From assembly GCF_022699665.1 (NCBI RefSeq), contig NZ_JALDNB010000007.1, positions 186,001 through 250,000 of the forward strand: a stretch of DNA of 64,000 bases. Reading direction: 5' to 3'. Positions 32,555 through 40,411 of the stretch are shown piece after piece. The notes below the pieces were generated by a model, which was given only the letters and a program-made list of their open reading frames with translations, was not told the origin of the DNA and searched no databases. Both the position numbers and the translations under genes were made by a program. Origin of the DNA: Chryseobacterium aahli (GTDB lineage Bacteria > Bacteroidota > Bacteroidia > Flavobacteriales > Weeksellaceae). Position 1 is the first letter of the stretch. The number at the start of each line of letters is the position of its first letter.

Positions 32555-35284
32555 ATGAAATTAATCAACAAATCGATGCTAACTGTGATGATCTCACTTT
32601 CTACAGCTAGCGTTTATTATGCACAACAGACCCAAGACACTGTAAACACAAGGTCAAAGGACATTGAGCAAGTTGTACTGACGGGTGTTGCCGATCTTGC
32701 AAAAGACAGAAAAACTCCTGTTGCTGTTTCTACAATAAAAGAAGCACAAATTGTTGAAAGATTAGGAAATCAAGAATTTCCTGAAATTTTGAAATCCACA
32801 CCATCAATCTATTCAGCTAAAGGCGGTGGAGGGTTTGGTGATGGTCGTATGAACATCCGTGGTTTTGACACAAATAATACTGCTGTAATGATTAATGGGG
32901 TTCCCGTTAACGGTATGGAAGACGGAGCTGTTTATTGGAGTAACTGGTTAGGTCTCTCAGACGTAACTTCAGCAATGCAGGTTCAGAGAGGTTTAGGTTC
33001 TTCAAAATTAGCAATTGCTTCTGTAGGAGGAACAGTAAATATCGTAACAAGAGCTGCTGACAAAAAAAGAGAAGGTAACGTAATGCTTGGTGTAGGTAAC
33101 GACGGTTACTTAAAAACTTTATTCTCATACAATACCGGTAAATCAGCTAAAGGATGGTCTACATCATTCTTAATGGCTAGAACTGCCGGATCAACTTATA
33201 TCGACGGTTCAGAATTCGAAGCGTACAACTACTATTTTGCTTTAGGTTATCAACCGAACGAAAAGCATGACTTCCAATTTACTTTTACAGGATCTCCTCA
33301 GAAACATATGCAGAACTTCCAAAGTTCAATTGCAAACTTCATTAAATATGGAAATGGGGTAGATGAGCCAAACAGAAGATATAACTCTAACTGGGGTTAT
33401 CTGAATGACGAAGTAATGTCTCAGTCTATCAACTTCTACAGCAAGCCTGTAGCATCAGTTAACTGGGACTGGAAAATCTCTGAAAGATCAAAATTATCTT
33501 CAGTTCTTTACGGATCTTGGGGTAGAGGTGGTGGCACCGGAGTTATCGGAAGTATTGTTGGAAATCGTACTAGTGGAACAGGTTCAGCTACCAACTCAAA
33601 AGGAATAAATGATGCGCTTTTCAAAGATCAAAATGGTTTGATCCGTTTTGACGATCTTGTAGCATTTAACCAAGGTACAAAAACATTTAATTGGACAGCT
33701 AATGGTTCTAATTATACTGCTGTTAATGCAACTCCAGGAACTGCAACTAGAAATAATGGTTTAGTAAGAAGAGCAAGTATCAATTCGCATGACTGGTACG
33801 GATTGCTATCTAATTTCCAACATAAAATCAACGACAATTGGAATTTTTCAGCGGGAGTTGATTTAAGATATTATTATGGTTATCATCCAGGTGTATTGAC
33901 TGACCTTTGGGGAAATAAAAAATATATCGAGACAGATAATATGAATATCCCGGGAGGGTATGATGTAACTTTAGTTCAAAATGCAGCTCCATCAGCAAAT
34001 CCATTTGTAAAATCTGTAAAAGATAAAAATCAAATTGTTTACAGAAACTATGATGGTGAAGTACTTTGGGGTGGGCTTTTCGGACAACTTGAATATTCAA
34101 ATGATAAAATCTCTGCGTTTATTCAAGGTTCAGTTTCAGAACAAGGTTATAAAAGAATTGACAACTGGCTTATTGACGGAGTTACCGTACAGCAAGGTCA
34201 AAAGGTAAATATAAAAACTGATACAAAATTCCTTTTAGGATTCAATGCAAAAGCTGGTATCAACTATAATATCAACGAGCAGCACAACGTATTTGCAAAC
34301 GTAGGTTATTATGAGAAACAGCCTTTATTTAATTCTGTTTATAATTCTCCTTTAGCAGATGGCAGAGCAAATGGTAACCAGCAGATTGTAAATCCATTAT
34401 TAACCAATGAGAAAATTGCTTCAGCAGAATTAGGATATGGTTTCAGAAGCGGAATTTTCAATGCCAATGTAAATGCATATTACACTTCTTGGAAAGACAG
34501 ATATCAAAGGTTCACAGGACTTGTAGTTCCTATTAACCCAAGTTTACCTGCAACAGGAGCAAACTTATACAACAGACCTTACGCAAACTTAACAGGTATT
34601 CACGAAATCCACATGGGAATTGAATTTGAAGGTACAATAAAAGCTACAGATTATTTATCTTTCAACGCAATGTTTTCTATCGGAGATTGGAAATACAAAG
34701 GTAATGCTACAGGAACCCTTTATGATGAAAACGGAACGCCTATCTCATTGAATGGTAAAAATGAAGTAGAATTCGCATTAGATAATGTTAAAATTTCAGA
34801 TGCTGCTCAAACTACTGCTGCTTTAGGATTTACCCTAAAACCAGTAAAAGATTTAAGCATATTTGCTAGTTGGAATTATTATGATAACTATTACGGATTA
34901 ATCAACTTCAGTGATATCTACGTTCAGACTAACGGATCTACTAATAATAATGGTAAAAAAGGAGCTTTAGAATATCCTAGCTACAATTTGTTTGATTTAG
35001 GTCTATCTTACTCATTCAAAGTAGGTAACGGACAAAGATTAGTATTGACAGGTAATGTGTATAACTTATTTGACACTACATATATCTCTGACGGTAAAAC
35101 ATCTAACCACGTAAAAGATGTTGCGGATTTCAAAACATCTAGTAATACAGATGCGCAAGCACAAGCATTGTACAACACTTATATCAACAACCCTCAGAAT
35201 TTCTACAAAGGACTTGATACAACCAACTCCGTTTACTTCGGTTTCGGTAGAACTTGGGCAGCGTCTGTTGCATTCAAATTCTAA
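32555..35284 (+). CDS. TonB-dependent outer-membrane receptor
   Basis: 909 aa. Signal peptide (to about residue 24, VYYAQ), then directly a plug domain (DIEQVVLTGVADLAKDRKTPVAVSTIKEAQI, NIRGFDTNNTAVMINGVPVN, LGSSKLAIASVGGTVNIVT) and a 22-strand barrel ending in Phe (AASVAFKF), as outer-membrane beta-barrels do. It has no N-terminal carboxypeptidase-like domain and no adjacent SusD gene, so it is not a typical SusC. The ligand, perhaps a metal chelate, cobalamin or a peptide, cannot be named. Single gene with a terminator right after it. Confidence 0.9.
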   Translation: MKLINKSMLTVMISLSTASVYYAQQTQDTVNTRSKDIEQVVLTGVADLAKDRKTPVAVSTIKEAQIVERLGNQEFPEILKSTPSIYSAKGGGGFGDGRMNIRGFDTNNTAVMINGVPVNGMEDGAVYWSNWLGLSDVTSAMQVQRGLGSSKLAIASVGGTVNIVTRAADKKREGNVMLGVGNDGYLKTLFSYNTGKSAKGWSTSFLMARTAGSTYIDGSEFEAYNYYFALGYQPNEKHDFQFTFTGSPQKHMQNFQSSIANFIKYGNGVDEPNRRYNSNWGYLNDEVMSQSINFYSKPVASVNWDWKISERSKLSSVLYGSWGRGGGTGVIGSIVGNRTSGTGSATNSKGINDALFKDQNGLIRFDDLVAFNQGTKTFNWTANGSNYTAVNATPGTATRNNGLVRRASINSHDWYGLLSNFQHKINDNWNFSAGVDLRYYYGYHPGVLTDLWGNKKYIETDNMNIPGGYDVTLVQNAAPSANPFVKSVKDKNQIVYRNYDGEVLWGGLFGQLEYSNDKISAFIQGSVSEQGYKRIDNWLIDGVTVQQGQKVNIKTDTKFLLGFNAKAGINYNINEQHNVFANVGYYEKQPLFNSVYNSPLADGRANGNQQIVNPLLTNEKIASAELGYGFRSGIFNANVNAYYTSWKDRYQRFTGLVVPINPSLPATGANLYNRPYANLTGIHEIHMGIEFEGTIKATDYLSFNAMFSIGDWKYKGNATGTLYDENGTPISLNGKNEVEFALDNVKISDAAQTTAALGFTLKPVKDLSIFASWNYYDNYYGLINFSDIYVQTNGSTNNNGKKGALEYPSYNLFDLGLSYSFKVGNGQRLVLTGNVYNLFDTTYISDGKTSNHVKDVADFKTSSNTDAQAQALYNTYINNPQNFYKGLDTTNSVYFGFGRTWAASVAFKF

Positions 35285-35310
35285 TAAATTAAAACTTATT
35301 AAATACCAAA

Positions 35311-35338
35311 TCCCGGCTTTATAGCTGGGATTTTTTTA
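35311..35338 (+). terminator. Terminator after the TonB receptor gene
   Basis: Eight-pair stem tcccggct / agctggga, TTAT loop, then seven T. The T run leads straight into the next -7 box. Confidence 0.8.
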
Positions 35339-35344
35339 TATTTG
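35337..35344 (+). promoter_or_regulatory. -7 box (TATATTTG) of the 35374 membrane-protein gene
   Basis: Exact consensus about 29 bases before the ATG, overlapping the tail of the preceding terminator. Confidence 0.45.
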
Positions 35345-35373
35345 TACACTTAATAAATAGAAAAAATAGAAGT

Positions 35374-35805
35374 ATGGATCTTTACAAAATTTTACTGAGC
35401 GCCCACAAAGGTTTTGCCTATCTGGAGCTAGCTTTAACTGCTTTATTTATCATCGCACTCTTAACAGTAATGTTCGGATATAGCGGTAAAGTAAATAAAT
35501 TCCTAAAAAAAATAACGCTCTTTACCATGATTTTCTTCCATGTACAGTTCTTGATCGGTATCATCATGCTGATCATGAATTTCACAAAAGGTTTAGACAT
35601 GGGATCAGTAATGAAAAATGCTGATTTAAGATTTCAATATGTAGAGCACCCATTTTCTATGTTGATCGCTGCGGTTTTGATGACCATCATCAACAAAAAA
35701 GTAAAATCTAATGATACCATTTCTTTAGGAATTGTAATTATGGGATTAATCGCAGTAGGTTTATTTGCATTTGCATTTCCATGGACAAGAGTCTTTGGAG
35801 CTTAA
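35374..35805 (+). CDS. Small four-helix membrane protein of unknown function
   Basis: 143 aa with about four membrane helices (near residues 15-35, 47-68, 90-107, 118-138). A conserved-looking His (FFHVQFLIG) and another (VEHPFSM) lie in or near helices, which recalls small cytochrome b-like proteins, but the spacing is not diagnostic. Homologous unnamed proteins are common in Flavobacteriia. It precedes asd by 32 bases and may be co-transcribed with it, though no functional link is evident. Confidence 0.7.
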   Translation: MDLYKILLSAHKGFAYLELALTALFIIALLTVMFGYSGKVNKFLKKITLFTMIFFHVQFLIGIIMLIMNFTKGLDMGSVMKNADLRFQYVEHPFSMLIAAVLMTIINKKVKSNDTISLGIVIMGLIAVGLFAFAFPWTRVFGA

Positions 35806-35837
35806 TTATATATTAACTTAATAATTTTATTTATTCA

Positions 35838-36830
35838 ATGAAAGTAGCTGTAGTAGGTTCAACAGGAATGGTTGGACAAGTGATGCTTAAAGTTCTCGAA
35901 GAGAGAAACTTCCCTGTAACAGAATTAATTCCGGTAGCTTCGGAAAGATCTATTGGTAAACAGGTGAAGTATAAACAGGTAGATTACACTATCGTAAGCA
36001 TCGATGACGCTATAGCTGCCAAACCTGACATCGCAATTTTTTCTGCAGGTGGTTCAACTTCTTTAGAATACGCACCAAAATTTGCAGAAGCAGGAATTAC
36101 AGTAATCGATAATTCTTCAGCATGGAGAATGGATCCCACTAAAAAATTAGTTGTTCCGGAAATCAATGCAGATGTTTTGACAAAAGAAGACAAGATTATT
36201 GCGAATCCGAACTGTTCTACCATTCAGTTGGTTATGGTTTTAGGTCCGTTGAATAAAAAATATGATTTAAAAAGAGTCATTGTTTCTACGTATCAGTCTG
36301 TAACAGGAACCGGTAAAGCAGCCGTTGATCAGTTGAATGCTGAAATCGCTGGTGATGATTCTGTTGCTAAAGTATATCCTTATCAGATCTTCAAAAATGC
36401 ACTGCCACACTGCGATGTATTTTCAGATGATGATTACACAAAAGAAGAAATTAAATTAATGAAAGAGCCTAAAAAGATTTTAGGCGACGACACATTCAAT
36501 TTAACCGCAACAGCAGTAAGAGTTCCAGTACAAGGAGGTCATTCTGAAAGCGTCAACATCGAATTTGAAAACGAATTTGAATTAGAAGAAGTAAGAAAAA
36601 TCTTATCAGAAACTCCTGGAGTAATCGTAATGGATAACGTAAAAAACAACGAATATCCAATGCCACTCTACTCAGAAGGAAAAGACGAAGTTTTCGTAGG
36701 AAGAATCCGAAGAGATCTCTCACAGCCGAAAACACTCAACCTCTGGATTGTAGCAGACAATCTGCGAAAAGGCGCTGCAACCAACGCAGTACAGATTGCA
36801 GAATACTTAGTAGCAAACAACTTAGTATAA
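35838..36830 (+). CDS. asd: Aspartate-semialdehyde dehydrogenase
   Basis: 330 aa. Reduces aspartyl phosphate to aspartate semialdehyde with NADPH, the branch point to lysine/diaminopimelate, threonine and methionine. N-terminal dinucleotide fold GSTGMVGQVML at residues 7-17; catalytic Cys126 in NPNCSTIQL; the active-site histidine in VPVQGGHSESV; SAGGSTS loop. Cytoplasmic dimer in relatives. No other pathway genes are adjacent. Terminator follows. Confidence 0.95.
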   Translation: MKVAVVGSTGMVGQVMLKVLEERNFPVTELIPVASERSIGKQVKYKQVDYTIVSIDDAIAAKPDIAIFSAGGSTSLEYAPKFAEAGITVIDNSSAWRMDPTKKLVVPEINADVLTKEDKIIANPNCSTIQLVMVLGPLNKKYDLKRVIVSTYQSVTGTGKAAVDQLNAEIAGDDSVAKVYPYQIFKNALPHCDVFSDDDYTKEEIKLMKEPKKILGDDTFNLTATAVRVPVQGGHSESVNIEFENEFELEEVRKILSETPGVIVMDNVKNNEYPMPLYSEGKDEVFVGRIRRDLSQPKTLNLWIVADNLRKGAATNAVQIAEYLVANNLV

Positions 36831-36843
36831 CCTAACAAAAAAG

Positions 36844-36874
36844 AAAAGAGTCTCCAAAAGAGATTCTTTTTTTT
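36844..36874 (+). terminator. Terminator of asd
   Basis: Stem aaaagagtctc / gagattctttt with one G-T pair, AAAA-containing loop, T run. Confidence 0.75.
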
Positions 36875-36930
36875 ATCGAAGAAAGAAGCTTTTAGGAATT
36901 GGCTTATTGCTTATAATTATAGTATACCGA

Positions 36931-37031
36931 AATTTTGTTTACCCCAACCCCTAAAGGGAGCAAAATTTCTTTGAAAAACTCTTCAAAATTACACCCTTTA
37001 GGGTCGGGGGCAATTAATTTTGAAGAGTTTT
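36931..37031. repeat. Intergenic palindromic repeat element with interleaved arms
   Basis: Two GC-rich arms, 36942-36958 (ccccaacccctaaaggg) and 36994-37010 (ccctttagggtcggggg), are inverted copies with two mismatches. A second, perfect 16-bp inverted pair lies at 36975-36990 (aaaactcttcaaaatt) and 37016-37031. The order is A-B-A'-B', so the two hairpins cannot form together. The GC-rich cores stand out against the AT-rich surroundings. Similar cores (CCCCAACCCCTAAAGGG) recur between genes in many Bacteroidota genomes to my knowledge, so this is probably one copy of a dispersed REP-like element rather than a local terminator. Confidence 0.65.
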
Positions 37032-37056
37032 GAATAATATCCATAAGATAAAAAAA

Positions 37057-38052
37057 ATGACAACAAAAAACACCAATCAAGATAAAATAGGTTTCCAAAG
37101 GTTAATAGCCGTTTTTGGGATCATTTTATTCGTCGGAAAAATCATCGCATGGAAACTTACAAATTCCGATGCCGTATTTTCTGATGCCATGGAAAGTATC
37201 GTCAATGTCATCAGCGCTTTTATGGGATTGTACTCCTTACATTTAGCCTCGAAACCCAAAGACGAAGACCATCCTTACGGTCATGGTAAAGTAGAATTTG
37301 TCACCGCCGGAATAGAAGGCGCATTGATCGCTATTGCCGGAATCATGATCATCTACGAAGGTATCAACAGCTTGGTGACTGGAAGAGTTTTAAAAGGGCT
37401 CGATTGGGGAATTGCCATCATTGCCGTTACCGCAATTATTAATTATTTATTAGGCTACATATCTATTAAAAAAGGTGAAAAACAAAATTCTCTTGTTCTT
37501 ATCGCTTCCGGAAAACATTTACAATCCGACACATTTACCACTTTAGGCGTTGTGGTCAGTTTGATCATTGTTTACTTCACCAAAATATATTGGATTGATT
37601 CTATCGTTGCCTTGATTTTTGGTTTCTACATTATATTTGTAGGCTACAAAATCGTCCGCAAATCATTAAGCGGAATTATGGATGAGCAAAATCCAGAACT
37701 TCTCAACAGCATTATCGATCTATTAGAAAAAAACAGACATACAGAATGGATCGACATTCACAACATGAAAATCCAGCAATTTGGCGCCTCTCTCCACATC
37801 GATGCCCACATCACATTACCTTGGTATTACAGCCTTCGTGATGCTCATAACGAAATGGAAAAAGTCATTCTCCTTTTAGCCAAAAACACAAAAAGAACGG
37901 TTGAATTTAATTTCCACATGGATGACTGCAGACCGATTTCCTGCCCTGTTTGTCAGATTATGGACTGCCCTGTTCGCGAGCAGCCTTTTACCAAAAAAGT
38001 AAAATGGACTGCAGATAACGTGACCAGAGTAGAAAAGCACACTATTAACTAG
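37057..38052 (+). CDS. Cation diffusion facilitator family efflux protein
   Basis: 331 aa from the ATG at 37057; a TTG nine codons earlier lies inside the repeat element and is not used. Six membrane helices, then a cytoplasmic ferredoxin-like domain (residues about 210-290). Metal-site motifs: SDAMESIVN in helix 2, KHLQSDTFT (HxxxD) in helix 5, and DHPYGHGKVEFV in the loop between. The family exports Zn2+, Fe2+, Mn2+ or Co2+ by proton antiport. The C-terminus has an added Cys-rich stretch (CRPISCPVCQIMDCPV) that may bind metal. Neighbours give no hint of the metal. Confidence 0.9.
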   Translation: MTTKNTNQDKIGFQRLIAVFGIILFVGKIIAWKLTNSDAVFSDAMESIVNVISAFMGLYSLHLASKPKDEDHPYGHGKVEFVTAGIEGALIAIAGIMIIYEGINSLVTGRVLKGLDWGIAIIAVTAIINYLLGYISIKKGEKQNSLVLIASGKHLQSDTFTTLGVVVSLIIVYFTKIYWIDSIVALIFGFYIIFVGYKIVRKSLSGIMDEQNPELLNSIIDLLEKNRHTEWIDIHNMKIQQFGASLHIDAHITLPWYYSLRDAHNEMEKVILLLAKNTKRTVEFNFHMDDCRPISCPVCQIMDCPVREQPFTKKVKWTADNVTRVEKHTIN

Positions 38053-38081
38053 TCACCTCAATACAAGTTACAGCATTTTTT

Positions 38082-38187
38082 AGGAGCCATTTCCGGCTCT
38101 CCGCTCATACTCCTCACACAGCCGCTTATCTATAGCTACTCCAATTTTGCCAAAGCTTGTGTGGGGTAACCGCTACGATCCGGGCTA
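38082..38187. repeat. Flavobacteriia-type intergenic repeat (GGAGCC...CCGCT...GGGCT)
   Basis: This GC-rich block begins ggagccatttccggctct-ccgct and ends accgctacgatccgggct. Inside, cctcacaca (38112-38120) pairs with tgtgtgggg (38158-38166) with one mismatch, and agcc/ggct form a small outer hairpin. Elements with this pattern of short phrases occur between genes in many Chryseobacterium and Flavobacterium genomes as far as I recall. It encodes no protein. Confidence 0.5.
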
Positions 38188-38290
38188 TCAGAACGTTTCC
38201 TCAATATAATTAGAGGACGGTTTACAATTTGAAAATCTTCGATGCAACGTTATTTAAACATCCTATAATTTAAACTTAGGAATTTAGTTT

Positions 38291-38737
38291 TTATAAACTT
38301 TGGTTGCTCCTTAGTAAAATCTGTTTTCTGTAGTAAAACAGCGGAACTATCAAAAGCAAGATCAAAGGTTGAATCACAAACCTTCTCATATAGAAAGAAA
38401 AAAGATACCCTACATCAAATCGGTCATAAATGCAGTACAGATATATCGGGAAAGTAATCGCAAAAACAATAGACATTAATAACGCTCCTTGTATCGTCCA
38501 TTCTTTATTTTTAAACAAAAAATGAATGATTATACACGAGAAAAAAAGATTTAAAACAAATCTCAATACATGGCTGAGAATTAACTTCCCCCATTCAAAT
38601 TCAGAGAAATTAATATTCTTATTTGCTGCGTGGAAATAATCCAGAAAAGGATCATAGAAAATCTGATCTTCCAGCATTCTCACACCAAAAAGCCCGCAAA
38701 CTCCTAAGAAAACTAAAAACCAATTAAGAATTTTCAT
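38291..38737 (-). CDS. Exosortase F-associated membrane protein
   Basis: 148 aa with about four membrane helices. The lumenal-side segment EDQIFYDPFLDYFHAANKN and the helix LYCIYDRFDVGYLFSFYMRRFVIQPL fit the family that always accompanies exosortase F in Flavobacteriia. Its exact role is unknown; it may help the exosortase recognise or hold its substrate. Its start overlaps the end of xrtF by 14 bases, so the two are translationally coupled. There is no further gene in the operon. Confidence 0.85.
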   Translation of the reverse strand: MKILNWFLVFLGVCGLFGVRMLEDQIFYDPFLDYFHAANKNINFSEFEWGKLILSHVLRFVLNLFFSCIIIHFLFKNKEWTIQGALLMSIVFAITFPIYLYCIYDRFDVGYLFSFYMRRFVIQPLILLLIVPLFYYRKQILLRSNQSL

Positions 38738-39254
38738 TTTTTAAAGCAAAAAATTTAATCCATATCAGCCAAAGAATCACTACACTTCCATAAATTATAG
38801 CTGGAAAAACATAATCATGAGCGATTTTATTATATTGTGAATAGTCACGGGTTACAATATTTAACCCTGCAATTCTTAAAATATTCATGATGTATAACGC
38901 CACGAGACCGGCAACAATAAAAACGAAAGTTTTAGTTCCTTTATAAAAAGCAAATACAAAAGCTACAAAAAGAATAATCACAGAAACCGCATTACATCCC
39001 TCTACCATTCTTGTTACCGTCTTATCTTTAACATAAAAATACATCTGCTCGTTAGGAACATCATCATACAGTCGAGAAGGGTAATTTAATGCATTCTGCA
39101 CAAGTACAACATGATCAGCAATCAATCGGGAAAAAGGATCAAGACCTTGCGCTTTGAAGCTGTTCAGATAAAACTGATACCCAAAAAGCAACACCAAATA
39201 AATGATGATGAAGCGCAACAGAATCCCCAAAACAGGCTTAAAGTCCTTTAGCAT
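38724..39254 (-). CDS. xrtF: Exosortase F (membrane cysteine transpeptidase)
   Basis: 176 aa, a short exosortase with about five membrane helices. The catalytic triad of the exosortase/archaeosortase family is visible: Cys87 in VEGCNAVS, Arg127 in NILRIAG, and His146 in IAHDYVFP. These enzymes cut a C-terminal tripartite signal (motif, helix, basic tail) and join the protein to another acceptor at the outer face of the inner membrane. The partner gene follows with overlap. The -7 box TATCTTTG lies four bases before the ATG. No protein in the window ends in a recognisable PEP-CTERM-like tail, so the substrate is elsewhere. Confidence 0.9.
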   Translation of the reverse strand: MLKDFKPVLGILLRFIIIYLVLLFGYQFYLNSFKAQGLDPFSRLIADHVVLVQNALNYPSRLYDDVPNEQMYFYVKDKTVTRMVEGCNAVSVIILFVAFVFAFYKGTKTFVFIVAGLVALYIMNILRIAGLNIVTRDYSQYNKIAHDYVFPAIIYGSVVILWLIWIKFFALKNENS

Positions 39255-39258
39255 AATG

Positions 39259-39266
39259 CAAAGATA
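39259..39266 (-). promoter_or_regulatory. -7 box (TATCTTTG) of xrtF
   Basis: Exact TAnnTTTG on the minus strand, ending four bases before the xrtF ATG (leaderless arrangement). Confidence 0.5.
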
Positions 39267-39286
39267 AAAATTCGACTGTAAATTAG

Positions 39287-39294
39287 TATATTTG
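39287..39294 (+). promoter_or_regulatory. -7 box (TATATTTG) of the AmgK-like kinase gene
   Basis: Exact consensus, ten bases before the ATG at 39305. The divergent xrtF and kinase promoters share a 50-base gap. Confidence 0.5.
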
Positions 39295-39304
39295 TTTCCA
39301 TATT

Positions 39305-40324
39305 ATGACTTCTGAAAACGCAAAAAGATTTTTTGAGAACCATTTTGGCGAAAAATCAACTGAATTTGTCACATTAGCTCAAAGCGGATCTGCAAGAGTC
39401 AATTTTCTGGCTCAAAATCAAACCGGAAAGTATATCATTACATACAACGAAAATATTCCCGAAAATGAAAGTTTTCTTTACTTTTCAGAAATATTTTCAG
39501 ATTTAAATCTTAACACTCCGAAAATATTTACGGCATCTGATGACAAAAAAATGTACATCCAAGAATTCTTGGGAAGTCAAACTTTTTCAGACATCATTGC
39601 GAAAGAAGGTTTGTCAGAAAATGTAAAATCTTTGGTAAAGCAGGCTTTAGAAAAACTTTTTAATCTGCAAATTCTCACACAGAATACAATAGATTTCACC
39701 CAGACTTTTGAATACGAAAGTTATGATGAATTACCTGTGATGCACGATTTATACTATTTCAAAAATTTCATTGCTGATGTTATGGAGTTGGAATATCATA
39801 AGTCAACTTTATTAAAAGAATTTAAAAAACTCGTTAACCTCATCGAAAATCTTGAACCGAAAGGTTTAATGATTAGAGATTTTCAGGCAAGGAATATTAT
39901 GGTGAATGACAAGAATGAAGTTTCATTTATCGATTATCAATCAGCGATGAAAGGTCCTTTAATGTACGATGTGATTTCATTTCTGTTTCAGGCGAAAGCC
40001 AATTTTCCTGAAGATTTAAAAAACGAAATGCTTGAATTTTACATCCAACAATTTGAAAATAAGAAAATTCAAATTCAACTAAGAAATTCGGTTAAACCTA
40101 TTCAGTTGATGAGATTCTTACAAGTTTTGGGAGCTTACGGCTTCCGTGGTTTGATTCAAAAAAAGCAACATTTCATCGCCAGTATCGACAAAGGAATAGA
40201 AAATGTTACAGCATTTTCAAACAATTGGGAAGAAATAAAAAATTATCCTGAGTTAAAAAAAGTAATCGAACAGTTGAGTTTGGATAAAACTAAATTTAAA
40301 ATTAAAGAAATATTGAACCATTAA
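39305..40324 (+). CDS. AmgK-like sugar kinase (aminoglycoside phosphotransferase fold)
   Basis: 339 aa. APH-fold kinase. The catalytic loop reads LMIRDFQARNIMV (Asp as base, Asn for metal; Arg in place of the usual His before it), followed by SFIDYQSAMKGPLMYDVISFLFQA, the metal-binding and family-specific segment of AmgK, which phosphorylates the anomeric OH of MurNAc or GlcNAc in cell-wall recycling. The N-terminal lobe carries SGSARVNFL as glycine-rich loop. A MurU-like nucleotidyltransferase lies 1.1 kb downstream on the same strand, which strengthens the amino-sugar kinase reading. No antibiotic-resistance role is suggested. Confidence 0.75.
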   Translation: MTSENAKRFFENHFGEKSTEFVTLAQSGSARVNFLAQNQTGKYIITYNENIPENESFLYFSEIFSDLNLNTPKIFTASDDKKMYIQEFLGSQTFSDIIAKEGLSENVKSLVKQALEKLFNLQILTQNTIDFTQTFEYESYDELPVMHDLYYFKNFIADVMELEYHKSTLLKEFKKLVNLIENLEPKGLMIRDFQARNIMVNDKNEVSFIDYQSAMKGPLMYDVISFLFQAKANFPEDLKNEMLEFYIQQFENKKIQIQLRNSVKPIQLMRFLQVLGAYGFRGLIQKKQHFIASIDKGIENVTAFSNNWEEIKNYPELKKVIEQLSLDKTKFKIKEILNH

Positions 40325-40384
40325 GAGAATGAAAGTCTTAAGAATTATTAAGTAAAATCTAAAGATTTTTTAAGCAAGAACTTT

Positions 40385-40406
40385 TAAATTTGTTTAAAAC
40401 AAATTT
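40385..40406 (+). promoter_or_regulatory. Promoter box overlapped by a perfect 21-bp palindrome before the GxxExxY gene
   Basis: TAAATTTG at 40385-40392 is a consensus -7 box. The bases 40386-40395 (aaatttgttt) and 40397-40406 (aaacaaattt) form a perfect inverted repeat around one A, ending five bases before the ATG at 40412. The symmetry over the promoter suggests an operator or a transcript-start hairpin. Confidence 0.4.
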
Positions 40407-40411
40407 TACAA

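Noticed and set aside
36931..37031. CRISPR array or riboswitch between asd and the efflux gene
   Set aside because: No regular direct repeats with spacers, and no known riboswitch core; two inverted pairs explain it better as a REP-like element.
39305..40324. Aminoglycoside resistance kinase
   Set aside because: The fold is shared, but the GP..YD segment and the MurU-like neighbour point to an AmgK-type sugar kinase.
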